64,000 nucleotides of DNA. Source: Sabellastarte sp. h YS-2021 (taxonomy: Eukaryota > Annelida > Polychaeta > Sabellida > Sabellidae). Shown here in pieces: positions 44,230 through 54,869 of the stretch. The stretch's first letter is position 1; each line of letters starts with the position of its first letter. Location of the stretch: assembly GCA_964017235.1 (NCBI GenBank), contig OZ024935.1, positions 8,060,001-8,124,000 on the forward strand, in the 5' to 3' direction. Position numbers and translations under genes: made by a program. The notes below the pieces were generated by a model that saw only the letters and a program-made list of their open reading frames with translations, searched no databases and was not told the DNA's origin.

Positions 44230-45770
44230 CCAATATAACGGCCAGATACAAAACCAGACTGATTTTCTGATATTATTTTGTCTAAAACTTTCTTTAACCT
44301 ATTCGCAATTGCACTAGATCCAATTTTATAAATCACCGGCAAGAGTGATATTGGCCTCCAATTATTTAAAAGGTGCCTTGGTTTATTTCCTTTTGGCAGA
44401 CAATTAATAACACATTGTCTTAAAGTTATTGACATTTCCCCCTTTTCATATGCTTCATTGAGTGATCTTAGTACAAAATATTTTAATTTATGCCAGAAAA
44501 CTTTTAAAAATTCAGATGGGAAACCATCAATACCAGGACATTTTCCACTCTTCATTTTTTTTAAAGATTCTCCTATTTCATTGATTGTTAAAGGTCCTTC
44601 AATTCCATTTGACTCACTTGCAGATAATTTTTGTACATTACTCTTAAAATTACTGTTATTTAAGTTTGGTTCAGTTAAAGAGTCATCATTATTTTTGAAG
44701 AGCTTTTTATAAAATTCTTTCACCTCAAATAATATTTCTTTTTGTTCCGTGCAAATCTTACCATTTGGTTTTATAACTCGTTTTATGGTTTTTTACAGAT
44801 AATTGCGCCGCTCGAGTGAACAGAAATATTTAGAAGGTTTTCTCCTTCCGCAAGCCATTGCACTCTAGACCTAATGAGAGAACCTTTTATTCTTTCCTCT
44901 CTTAACTCCTGCAACTCCCTCTGTTTAGCCTCTAGTAGATTCATATTACACAAACTTTCGACTTTCTCTAAATTTTCTATATCAGACATAATCTGTAATT
45001 CTTTTTTGTTTCTATTTCTTTTCGTATGAGTTCCATATTTAACTGTCTCACCCCTAATTTGCAGTAGCAGTATTTCAAGGAATTGACTATGGGATACTCT
45101 CAGACAAAGGTCCTGATCACTTATATTAGGAAGGCTATCAAAATTATATACAAGTGCACTATTTTCAGCTTTTATTTGATTTATTAATGAGTTTACCATT
45201 TCAATATATTCTTGGTCTTTCAACAGAGCACAATTAAACTTCCAAATCACTTTCCCTCTGGCAAATTTGCATAATTGTATATCAAGCTCAACAATGGAAT
45301 GATCAGTACGATAGCCAGGTTTTATGTTGCAATTTCCCACCAAGTCAACAAAATTGTTAGATGTTATGATATAATCTAGTCTAGCCTTGTTGAAATGGAT
45401 TTTTCCTACGCCATGTGTATCTTTTAGTGTGTGGGTGGAAGTATCTGTAAGTATCCGTTAAGTTAAAACTCTCTATTGTATTTAAAAGTGTTGCATGAGA
45501 TTTAGGATTGTTTACAAATTTATAGTTATTTGTGTCCATTGATGGGTCTAATGCCAAATTAAGATCCCCACAGATAATCACATAATCTTGCTCACAGGTA
45601 AATATAAGGTCATGAAGATTGGCATAGAAACTTGGAGGGTCTATATTTGGTCCATAAATGTTTATTAATTTCATAGTAAGTTCACCCAGTGCCAAATTAA
45701 CTCCAATTAAATTCCCTATATCATCGCTAAATGATGAGAGCACCTTATGTTCAAAGTTATCCTTTATTAA

Positions 45771-46065
45771 CCTCTTCGCCACCAAGGGAGCAGTATTCTA
45801 CTATACTGAAGGAAAATCCGGGATGAAGAGCTTACAGAGAGTTTAAGTTGCTAAAACACACACCACAAGTGATTTACGTTGTCCATAACGTCCTCGTACA
45901 TAATAATTTAAATAACGTATTTCAGTATACCAAGACGTTTAATTCTACAGTGCTGAAGGAAAGTTAGCATACCATATGGGGGTGTCGACTGCTAGCCGAC
46001 AGACATGGTACTGTAGAATACACATTGCTGTCGACTGCTAGTCGACAGATAAGGTCTTTAAGGGG
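45771..46065. mobile_element. piggyBac-like MITE inserted in the LINE endonuclease
   Basis: This 295-bp element lies between two TTAA tetranucleotides (45,767-45,770 and 46,066-46,069). The ends are cctcttcgccac and, read inwards from the right, ccccttaaagac, imperfect inverted repeats of the CCYTT type found in piggyBac relatives. The interior has two copies of a near-palindrome gtcgactgctag(c/t)cgac and two copies of the phrase ctgaaggaaa. There is no ORF. With one TTAA and the element left out, the endonuclease frame is continuous across RGVAIL and IKDNFEH. Confidence 0.88.
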
Positions 46066-46290
46066 TTAATATTGCGACTCCTCTCGAATTAGATTTTTCT
46101 CCTTTTATATAAAGTTCTCCATTCCATGCTTGTTTAATTAATGTCTGAGTCTGTCCAATGTGTATCCTGTAAACAAATTATACCTGCTTGTAGGCTACCT
46201 AAGTAATTCAGAACATCGCTTCTTTTCTCTTTGTTCCTGAATCCCTGACAATTCACTGATAACACTTTGACACCACTATTCACCATGTAA

Positions 46291-47098
46291 AGCCTCTGCA
46301 CTCCCCGTCAGCAGCAGTCTCAAAATATACATACTTGTATTTTTTTAATTGACAAGTTTCTGGGCAAAGTTTTTCGAGTAGACATGTGGATAAAGCAAAG
46401 AAGGTTTTGAGAGCATTTAACAAAAACATGTATATACAAACAGAAACAGAGATGTTAATACAACATGAGATAAAAAGGAAAACTTGAGAAAAATAAAAAA
46501 TAAAAAAAGTGTGTCACATGACATATTGTGTATAATGGATGTCTTATATATTGAAATTTTAAGCTAACCTTTAAAATTTGAAAAAGCTATGGTTAATTTT
46601 ATACAGTTACAGCATAACCCTATTTGAAATCACAGAATCAATTGAGCATGTGATCCAGTTAACCAGTGAGGCACCAAAACATATCAAGTTTTTTTAACCA
46701 GCATTATTGGTTAACATAGGACAGCATATTGAAGATATCTTACCTGTCTAATCATTATCACATTATCGAGAAATACATACATAAACAATAAATCATGATA
46801 AAACAAAAATAAATTGGATTGATAAAAAGACATTCAAATGACAAACTGAAAGTATCCGTAGAAGTGAAACTGGGGTGAATCAGAATTTATATTATGGGGA
46901 TCAAAATTTTCTGTAGAAATTGACAAAATACATCAGATTAACTGTACAACAGCTATCAGTAAAATAGGAAAGATAAATAATTTATGGCATAACAGAAGTC
47001 TAGCCCCAATTGGCAAAGGAACTGTTATTAAAACATCCCGCTTTCCTCAATTAATTTACTGACTTGTTTACCTCACTCTTTACTCCAATAATTATACT
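46291..47098. other. no gene seen
   Basis: AT-rich sequence upstream of the LINE ORF2. No ORF1, RNA gene or repeat was recognised apart from a 17-bp match, in inverted orientation, to 39,370 (gtctagccccaattggc). Confidence 0.4.
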
Positions 47099-47110
47099 CG
47101 AAGGCATAAA

Positions 47111-47302
47111 GGGGACCATGGTGGCAGAGTGATAACACTCTCGCCTCCCACCTCCGGTAGTTGCTTGCCGTTGGTCGGCAGTTTACAGTACACAACCCTA
47201 GCGAACTGTATGTACTGGTTTCCTCTGCCCTTCCAACTACCCGTCGTGATATGACCTGTACAGTGTTGAAAGTGACATAAAACCCTAAATAAATAAATAA
47301 AT
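47111..47302 (+). mobile_element. tRNA-derived SINE, copy 3
   Basis: The head is ccatggtggcagagtgataa (A-box region). The B-box part is truncated at ctccggtagttgcttg. The body is tttacagtacacaacc, the tail gatatgacctgtacagtgtt, then gacataaaaccc and (aaat)n. Near-perfect 12-bp target duplications flank it: cgaaggcataaa (47,099-47,110) and cgacggcataaa (47,303-47,314). The body matches the SINE at 35,129 more closely than the one at 44,078. Confidence 0.85.
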
Positions 47303-47654
47303 CGACGGCATAAATAACTTATTCTTTTACTTTCTGTGGGATAATAAACCATATGAAATCCGTAGAAGTATAATACATATAGGCTATAATCAGGGGGTAT
47401 AAAAATGATTATCAGAAAATTCAGAGGATATTCCTCTTGGTACACATTATTAACTAATACAGCTGATGATCTGGTTAAAGTGATAAAGTTGGGTCCTGAC
47501 TGGTGTAAATTGCTTGAAAAAACTGGAAACCCCTACTGGAAGCATATTTTTCAACAATAATCTGACTTTTGTCATATAAGAACCCCACAAAATAACTAAA
47601 ATAATTATTACAGTCACCTCTATTGTTGAATTCACAGATTTCACCAGTGACTCT

Positions 47655-47740
47655 ATCCCTCTGTGGGTTCAGGGAAGTAGAATAGGCCCAACCCGCCCTC
47701 CTGCATGTCATAAGAGGCGACTAAATGGGGAAAGTATGGA
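47655..47740 (+). repeat. dispersed repeat fragment, copy B
   Basis: The sequence gggaagtagaataggcccaa, then ctcctgcatgtcataagagg, is the reverse complement of the fragment at 35,385-35,450. This copy also lies downstream of a SINE. Confidence 0.65.
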
Positions 47741-48107
47741 TATCGCAGTATAGTACTAGCCTGGACTAGATTAAAGTTTTATTTTATGTTTTGTTTTTAC
47801 ATTTTACTTTCTTTTGGAAATTTATTTCACTGATGCTTTGTACCTGTTTTATTGTATTTCTTTCTATACAGTTTCTTATTTATTCTAGTCATTTATTGTG
47901 TTCTTATTTTGGCATTTTTAATGCTTAGATCCTATTGAAATATTGTCTCATAATTTATTTTTAATCTGTGTGTCTAGTCACTTGATTTACTAGTATTTTG
48001 GTCATATCTTTGTTTTAATTTCTTGTTGTTTTTGTAACTTTATCTAGTCATTATTTCACTTGTGTTTCGGTTATTTTGTCCGATGTAATGTATTTGTATA
48101 TACTTCC
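47741..48107. other. no gene seen
   Basis: T-rich sequence with no ORF or repeat that can be supported. Confidence 0.4.
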
Positions 48108-48712
48108 CAGTAAACATTACAAACGTTTATAAACCTAACTAGCAACGGTTTAGATTAGGTTTAAAATGATGGGTCGCCAAACGTTTGCGTATAAACGTTT
48201 ATAAACGTTTAAGCATAAACATTTATAAACGTTTATATATAAATGTTTATAAACGTTTGTACATGTGTTTAAAATCTGGAGAAATATTTCTGTAAGTATA
48301 TCTTGCTGTATCACTGTTGTTTGAAGCCATCATTACATTCTAAGTAGATATATAGAAGTATATAATTTGATGATATTTTATACTTTTATATCTTTACTTA
48401 GAATATAATGATGGCTTCAAAGAACAGTGATACAGCAAGATATAGTAATAGAAATATTTCTCCAGCTTCTCTCAAAATGGCTGTGCTGATGTCATCATCC
48501 CAAATGAAAGTGAGGTTAAGATATTCTTCACTCTTTGTAAACGTTTAAAAACATTTAAAAACGTTTATAAACGTTTATAAACCAAATAATGTTGCTGAAA
48601 CATTTATAAACCCATAATATTGAATAATTGTCAATATTTAGGTTTATATTTGGTTTAAAAAACGTTTATAGGTTTACTAAACGTTTATAAACGTTTGCTA
48701 TGTTTATTGGGT
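48108..48712. mobile_element. foldback element with long internal hairpin
   Basis: The outer ends are cccagtaaacattacaaacg and, in inverted orientation at the right, cccaataaacatagcaaacg. Many copies of the palindrome aaacgttt (in ataaacgtttataaac) lie in both arms. The centre is a long hairpin: about 85 bp from 48,277 (ctggagaaatatttct, cttgctgtatcactgttgtt, tgaagccatcatta) pairs with 48,385-48,470 around a ~22-bp loop. No transposase ORF. The target duplication is not clear. Confidence 0.7.
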
Positions 48713-48792
48713 TATGTATTTTTAGAATATTTGTACATATTTTAGTGCACTCAAGTGTTTTTGCACTATAATTTTAACTTCCACTTTAAACT

Positions 48793-48967
48793 TTAGTCTT
48801 TAACACTTTGACAAATGGCTAATTTTCCAAAGGAATTCCTTCCTGACCTTGTCCTAAAATGTTCATTGGTCTTGTCATACAACGCCTCATGGTCCTCCAC
48901 AAAGTCCACAATAGCCTCCTCATCAGAGTCTGTCAAGTAGAATTTGTCATGTGCCCTTCTTGAGCGT
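48793..48967 (-). pseudogene. MADF/SANT-like DNA-binding domain fragment
   Basis: The minus strand encodes RAHDKFYLTDSDEEAIVDFV and EDHEALYDKTNEHF, which resembles the first helix and turn of a MADF-type domain found in Harbinger-associated and regulatory proteins. After NEHF the frame is lost (RTRSGRNSFGKLA), so the domain is incomplete. Upstream on the same strand, another frame has an acidic segment (EEEMGEETTNSAEEGVAEK), suggesting a frameshift at about 48,965. No intact gene is present. Confidence 0.45.
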
Positions 48968-49170
48968 GAATTGCGATTGAGATGTGCCTGCCTCTCCTCC
49001 ACCATCTGTGTCTATTCTTGTGTCACTTATATTTGTCTTTAGACACTTTTCTGCCACTCCCTCCTCTGCCGAGTTTGTAGTTTCCTCCCCCATTTCTTCC
49101 TCCATCTACCTTATCTTCCTCACTCTTCTGCCACTTTTAGAACCCATTTTTTTCCAAAGAGCAGCGTTTG

Positions 49171-49192
49171 TAAAAAAAAAAAAAAAAAAAAA
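49171..49192. repeat. poly(A) tract
   Basis: About 20 consecutive A residues. It does not mark the 3' end of a recognisable retrocopy on either strand. Confidence 0.85.
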
Positions 49193-49881
49193 GTCTAACC
49201 ACAAGTAAGTCCAACTTTTATCTTAACACTAAATCCTAGTTAATTTGTTAAAAACAAAAGCCTTATCTTAAATGCTGCCAGATGCAATCTGTGAGATGCC
49301 TGACTCCACATGATCCATTGTGCAAGCCAACTTGCCTTATATAGTCATAAATTTCATTGGCGACCGGCTGTAGGTCAGTAAAATGAGGCCAGCTTGTTGT
49401 ACACACTTCCCGGCTTGTCTGTTGCTGTAACAGACTTATCAGCCTCTGTTTAGGGCTTGTGATATGTTCCCAGCTTGTCCTGCTGAGATGTTACCGACCC
49501 TAAGGTTGAAGACTTGGAAACTTCACAACTGTTCGTAACCGACTATGTAAACATTGCTCCCAACCCTTGAAAATCCATAGTTACCGACCAGTCGGCACTG
49601 ATTGAACAACCCCATTAACATAGTTTCATATGGTTTAACTCTACTTCTAATCAGTGACCTTCTCAGTCATAGTACCAATTTGTGCTTGTTTACGAAATAC
49701 TTTGTATTGTGAGTAAACAAAAACTTGCCTTTATGTTAAATGGTCGACAAAACTTTTGCCTCAATCAAACACCATACCCTAAGAAGCTTGTTCAACATAA
49801 CGAGCTTTGTAATTCTCCATCGTATCTTAGTTTATTTTGTTGCAGGATACATGTACATCTGTTTCTAGCAGCAAATCACCA
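49193..49881. other. no gene seen
   Basis: No ORF, RNA gene or repeat boundary is supported. A 73-codon frame at 49,682-49,903 runs into the next transposable element and is not considered real. Confidence 0.4.
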
Positions 49882-51791
49882 CCCAGCAGGCATGCAACTT
49901 TGAAATCTGGTTGAATCCAATGTTGAAATCTGGTTGAAATACGTGTAGATTTTGCAAAACGTTTTTAGTTGGATCCAACTGGTGAAATCATGTTGAAACC
50001 AATGTTAAAATCAGGCTGAATTCAGTGGGTGAAATCTGGTTGAAATACGTGTAGATTTTGCAAACCGTTTTTGGTTGGATCCAACCAATGAAATCAGGTT
50101 GAATTCACTTGGTGAAATCAGGTTGAATTCAATGGCTGAAATCTGGTTGAAATACGTGTAGATTTTGCAAACTGTTTTTGGTTGAATCCAATGTATGAAA
50201 TAGAGTTGAATTCAATGAGTGAAATCAGGTTGTTTACACTGTCTTCTTTATTTCAATCATTGTAGCTTGTAAGCCATAATTATAGCTTCTTAATAATATT
50301 ATACAATAACTATTCATATGCATATTGTACAATTTGGATACATCTTCAAAGTAATTAATTCTTTCTAAGATGACATGTTTTCATGAATCATTATATATTT
50401 AACATTCTATTTCTGATGACATTGTAATAAAACATAATTTTGCATCAGCTTTCAAATATAATTGCTTAAGATATGCAAATCCATATTTTCCAACTAGATA
50501 TCCATTTATATGTTATTAATAGGCCCGGCATTATTCAGTGCCTTCAATTGAAATTATTTTTGTGAAATTTTATAATATTTTTTTCTTTATAAGTAACAAA
50601 CAATTGTGCCATTATTTATATCTTCAGTATTTTATCCAATTAGTTTCTTTTAAATGTTTTATGAAGTTGGCTATAATTATAAAGAAGCTATAATCATGTA
50701 GCAAAGCCACAATGCTCAGTTCAGATGCTTGTGTCTCTTACAACTTTGTCATATAAACTGAAAAAAACACAAGAAAAGCCACATTTGTAGAACTCCACCC
50801 ATTACCCCATACCTTAATTACTTGTCCGTTCTGACCACAAAAAACAGACCTAAAGAAGTAAACACCATGCATGCAATACAGCAAGGGTAAACCCCCACTT
50901 CCACCCCTGCTGTGTTATCTAATTACTTTTAGTTGAGGGCATGATGCTCTGTGTAGCAGGGTACAGATAAGAAAAACCATGACCCCCAACCTCACTGTTG
51001 TGTGATAAAATGTTATAGCTTAGGTTCTCTGTATAGAGAAGTTTTCTGTGTAAACTTGCAAACGGAAAACTAGTTATTTGTGTATGGGAGAATTTGAGAA
51101 ACAAATTCAAGTTACTAAGTTTTCATGAATAAGTTTGAATTGATCTTTTTTTTAATTAAGATAACTTTGACTTCAGAATGTTTTTTTTAATTATCAGCAA
51201 TTGCATTAATCAAAATATAATTATAAATTATAAAAATTATATTTGGGTGCATCAGTTTTGTTGTTGCTATAAATTAATAAGGGGAATAGATAAAAGCTAC
51301 AAGTACATGCACACATAATCTTTATCATCTTTATAATCTTTAAGAATTAGTCTTTGCTTTACAAATACCCACAAATTCACAACTATTGCAACAATAGATC
51401 TTTCAGAAACTTAGACTTAAGCACTGTATCACCCTCTAGAAAAAGAATTTTCAATCAATGATAACTAGTCATTCATTTATCAATATTCAACCTGTTTTCT
51501 GTTCAATAACATGACTAAGATTTCATGTTGAAAAACCTAACTTGATTTAGTGTTGATTTTTGTATGAAGTATAACTACTTTTTCCAGTCAGAAATCCAGC
51601 TTTGAAATAGTGTTGAAATTGTGTCAGTGTCAATTTTTCAACCAAAAATCACCCTGATTTCTGGTCAAAATATCACTACTTTTTCATGTCAGAAAACTAA
51701 CTTAGATTTAGTGGTTGATAATGTGCATTTCAACATCAGGACCTGTTTTCAACTGTAAATCAACGACATTTCAAGGCGTGTGCCTGCTGGG
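49882..51791. mobile_element. 1.9-kb TIR element, non-autonomous
   Basis: The left end is cccagcaggcatgcaacttt, then gaaatctggttgaat. The right end, read inwards, is cccagcaggcacacgccttg, then aaatgtcgttgat: inverted repeats of about 35 bp with a few mismatches. Next to the left end, a ~120-bp motif (gaaatctggttgaaatacgt, gtagattttgcaaa, then ttggttggatccaa) is repeated about three times. Next to the right end are looser repeats of tttcaac and gattta(g)tg. The interior is AT-rich and non-coding. No target duplication could be assigned, so the superfamily is open. Confidence 0.75.
49900..50240 (+). repeat. ~120-bp subterminal tandem repeat
   Basis: Three copies of acgtgtagattttgcaaa(a/c)(c/t)g at about 49,941, 50,047 and 50,155, with ggatccaac and aatcaggttgaattca modules between them. 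Confidence 0.8.
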
Positions 51792-52442
51792 CAGTCATTG
51801 TAAGATTGCTCGTAAATATAAAAAAGTGACCTTTTGTTCCAAATATGATAGACTATTTCAAATTCAGTGGCAAGTTTCGGATACCTTCTTTTGTAAAGTG
51901 AAAGTTTTGTAATACAAGTTACATTTAAAAAAGACAATATTAAAATTGTCAGACTGTGATTACCTATTCTTATTTTAATCAGAGCCATTACATTTAACCA
52001 TAAAAAGTGTAAATTCTTAAAAGTATGGATCTGTGAAAAAGAATTCCCACATTTTCTATGTCTGTTCCTGAACGTATGTCTTAAGTAGCTGTTTCACTTC
52101 TAATTTTGAGTTATTCTGTCTTCTTTCTGTGTCACCAATGAAGCCAAAGTGATATTTGTAATCTGTGTCCTTTATGTAGTATGCAGTATCTTCATGCATT
52201 ATCTTTTATGTATTTTTTCTGTAAGTTCTATGTATCAAAGCGTGGCCATTGTCAATACAGATACCGATTCTCTATGTATCCAAACTGTAGCTACATCCTG
52301 CTGAATTTCACAAGTGGTATAGCACAAGTGGTATGTATATATATATATACTATTAGAAATAAAAGAAGAAAAGGACATAACAGTTGTGCCCTGCAAATGG
52401 TATTCAAAAGTAAAGTACAAAGTCAGCTGTCAAGGTGTAAAG
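51792..52442. other. no gene seen; short (TA)n
   Basis: AT-rich sequence with a short tatatatatata run near 52,335. An 88-codon frame at 52,181-52,447 has no domain or splice support. Confidence 0.4.
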
Positions 52443-53655
52443 AGTAGGTGGGAAAACATATTTAAATAAAAAAACTGTAAATACAATAGTTTTCAAGTTA
52501 CTCAACAGTGAGAACCTCACAGTAACTATGCAATGAGCTACATGTCTGCAATTTTACTATGTTATAGTAGACCAAAAATTAGGCGAATAACATATTTAAA
52601 CAAAAGTCTCTAAGTGCAATAGTTTTCAAGTTACAATTGATTTACTCAACAGTGAAAACCTGAAAGTAGCTATTGCTCATCTATCCTGTGAGCTGCAGGT
52701 CTGCAATTTTACTGTGTTATAGCTGACCCCAAAATAGGTGAGTAACTCATTTAAAAAATATGGCAAATTCAATAGTTTCAAGTTACAATTTGCTTGCTCA
52801 ACTGTGACACAAACAAAGTAGCCGTTGCACAGCTATGCTATAAACTACAGGTATATATGCAATTTCATTACGTTATAACTGACTGAAAAGTAGATGAATA
52901 ACACGCTTAAACAAAACACTGTATGTGCAATAGTTTTCAAGCAACAATTGATTTACTCAAAAGTGAGAACCTGGAAGTAGCTCATACTCAGCTATGCAAT
53001 GAGTTACAGGTCAGCAATTTTACTATGTTATAGTAGACCCATAAGTAGGTGAATAATATATTTAAACGAAATACTCTAAATGCAATAATTTTCAAGTTGT
53101 AAGCAATTTACACAATAGTGATAATCTGAAAGTAGCTATTGCTCAGCTAGGCAATGAGCTACAGGTCTGCAATTCTACTATGTTATAGATGACTGAAATG
53201 TAGTTGAATAGCATATTCAAACAAAATACTGTAATTGCGATAGTTTTATGGTTACAACTGATTAACTCAGCAGTGATAACAAATTTAAAGAAAATACTAT
53301 AAATGCAATAGTTTTCAAGTTACAGGCGATTTACTCAACAGTGATAACCTCATAAGAAAGTAGCTATCACTCATCTATGCAATGAGCTACAGATCTGCAA
53401 TTTTACTATGTTATAGCTGACCCCAAAGTAGCTGAAAAACATATAATATACATAGTTCTTAAACTCTAATAGTTTTCAAGTTACATGTGATTTTTCATAT
53501 GTCAGAAACTAGCTATTACTCACTTAGCTATTGGATTAGACTCCTAAGTTACTCACCATGTTGTAGCTATAGAAAAATTAGCTGAATAGCATATTTTTAC
53601 AAAATGCTCTAAGTGCAATAATTTTCAAGTTGTAAGTGATTTAGTGAATGATTTC
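52443..53655 (+). repeat. ~155-bp satellite
   Basis: The phrase gcaattttactatgttatag or a variant recurs at 52,548, 52,703, 52,859, 53,014, 53,169 and 53,398. The first five spacings are 155-156 bp; the last is longer because of a partial internal duplication. Units also carry caatagttttcaagttac, gatttactcaacagtgag and gctatgcaatgagctacagg. It is unrelated by eye to the 145-, 147- and 200-bp families. Confidence 0.9.
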
Positions 53656-54344
53656 ATGAATTTTAGTGCATTTAAAAATTATTTAAAAAATTCATATAAA
53701 TATAATTTAGACAGATAAAGGCCTTATACTCGCAGAAGGGAATCTACTTGTGGTCTAGTACATATATGCAAGATAAGAGAGAAATCCTGGCAATAGTGAA
53801 TGAGAACACTGTGATAAAGTTTTGAAATTTTCACACTTTTGATGGGGGTACCTGACTTATAATAGCTTTAGCAAACTGGTGAACAAACAGATCTGCATGC
53901 CTTGAACAATTTGTTTCCTCAATAGATAAGGCATCTTTTAAAAAACCTGTCTCTAGGCCTTGTTAGTTTTGGAGAAGTTGTTCACGCAGAGTCCACATCG
54001 CGGACACTTATGCGGACGCGGAGGCTGCAGAGTGATGCCACAATGTCAGCTGACTGACAAGTCACCGGACATAAAAATGATTGATTTACCAACATCTATA
54101 CGTTACCATGTAGTCATGAAAGGAAGCGTTAAAATTATGCAGAGTATTTCCTAATTCATTGCAAATGTTCAAGTAAAACGGCAAACTTAAGGAACAAGAC
54201 TTTTTGGGCAGCAGAGGTGCTATCTGTCTCACATTGGACATGTGATGTTGGTAAACCAATTTGTGTGACCATTGTGTACATTCTGAAGTGATCTCAGTTA
54301 AAGGAATCACTGATAGATCACATCACCAAGGATGTAACAAAAGT
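53656..54344. other. no gene seen
   Basis: The stretch contains a GC-richer fragment (gtccacatcgcggacactta, then tgcggacgcggagg) resembling the junk heads at 19,680 and 61,030. There is no supported gene. Confidence 0.4.
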
Positions 54345-54475
54345 TCGCATGTTAGGCCTGTTCAACAGCCAGGATCATATTGGGACAGGTCTACAGCACT
54401 TGCTACTTTTAAGCGAAACCACAGAGAGGTGACAGCCTTTGATTAGATTTCAAACTTGCCAACAACTTGACCACT
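54345..54475 (-). mobile_element. tRNA-derived SINE, decayed, minus strand
   Basis: The reverse complement reads ggcaagtttgaaatctaatc, then aaggctgtcacctctctgtg, gacctgtcccaatatgatcc and tggctgttgaacagg. It matches the SINE at 44,078 along its length. The B box is destroyed (gtggtttcgc), so it is an old copy. Confidence 0.75.
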
Positions 54476-54869
54476 GACGACCGCCCAAGGATTTACAACA
54501 ACTTTTTTATATTTTGAATTGATAATGAGAATATTATTTCTATTTCTAATAAATTGTGTGTTATAGATGTGGGCTCACTGAAATCCGATTATTAGACATT
54601 CTATGATAAATACATTTTACAAAGTTTCTCCAAATGCCCTGTCACTGTTCATTGCCATCTTGAAAAAAATCCACTGTTGGATCAAGTTTGGCCCATTAAT
54701 GCGAAAAATCTAGATATGTGCAGCCAGAACAGTGGGGAGGAAGCCACTTTTGGTCCAGCAGCGGTAAACTCTAATGAACATATAACCCATTGCCAGTAGT
54801 CCATGAGCCAGGACCATAAATTTGAGCCATCGGTACCATTTTAGGGAATAATTGTCATAGCAAGGTATA

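Larger units (their letters stand above)
42030..46286 (-). pseudogene. Tx1/L1-like LINE ORF2: endonuclease and reverse transcriptase
   Basis: ATG at 46,286 begins VLSVNCQGFRNKEKR and IICLQDTHW (APE motifs), then NSRGVAI where the MITE interrupts. It resumes with IKDNFEHKVLSSF, VIICGDLNLAL (catalytic GDLN), DTYRYFHPHTKRYTW and GYRTDHSIVELDI. RT follows: GKCPGIDGFPSEFLK, LRQCVINCLPKGNK, NWRPISLLPVIYKI, SGFVSGRYIGQ; then the SINE; then LMLVDFAKAFDSVSW, GCRQGHPIAAYLFI, QFADDTTIIL (catalytic DD). The C-terminal part has the Cys/His motif CRLCHESEETIIHLFVPC. Frameshifts near 45,365, 44,830, 43,390 and 42,480 make it inactive. Confidence 0.85.
41881..46290 (-). mobile_element. Tx1/L1-like LINE, nearly full ORF2
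   Basis: On the minus strand, the 46,286 to ~42,030 interval covers APE endonuclease, linker, RT and the C-terminal Cys/His region. The 3' end is near 41,880. It carries a 295-bp TTAA-flanked MITE and a 152-bp SINE. No ORF1 was found upstream, so the copy is probably 5'-truncated. Confidence 0.8.

Noticed and set aside
39370-47016. 17-bp inverted match gccaattggggctagac (39,370) and gtctagccccaattggc (about 46,999) as possible element termini
   Set aside because: No extended similarity or matching borders around either copy. It is probably a fragment of a common repeat.
49171-49192. Poly(A) as the 3' end of a processed pseudogene
   Set aside because: No upstream plus-strand coding sequence. 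The MADF-like fragment lies on the opposite strand, where the tract would be at the 5' side.
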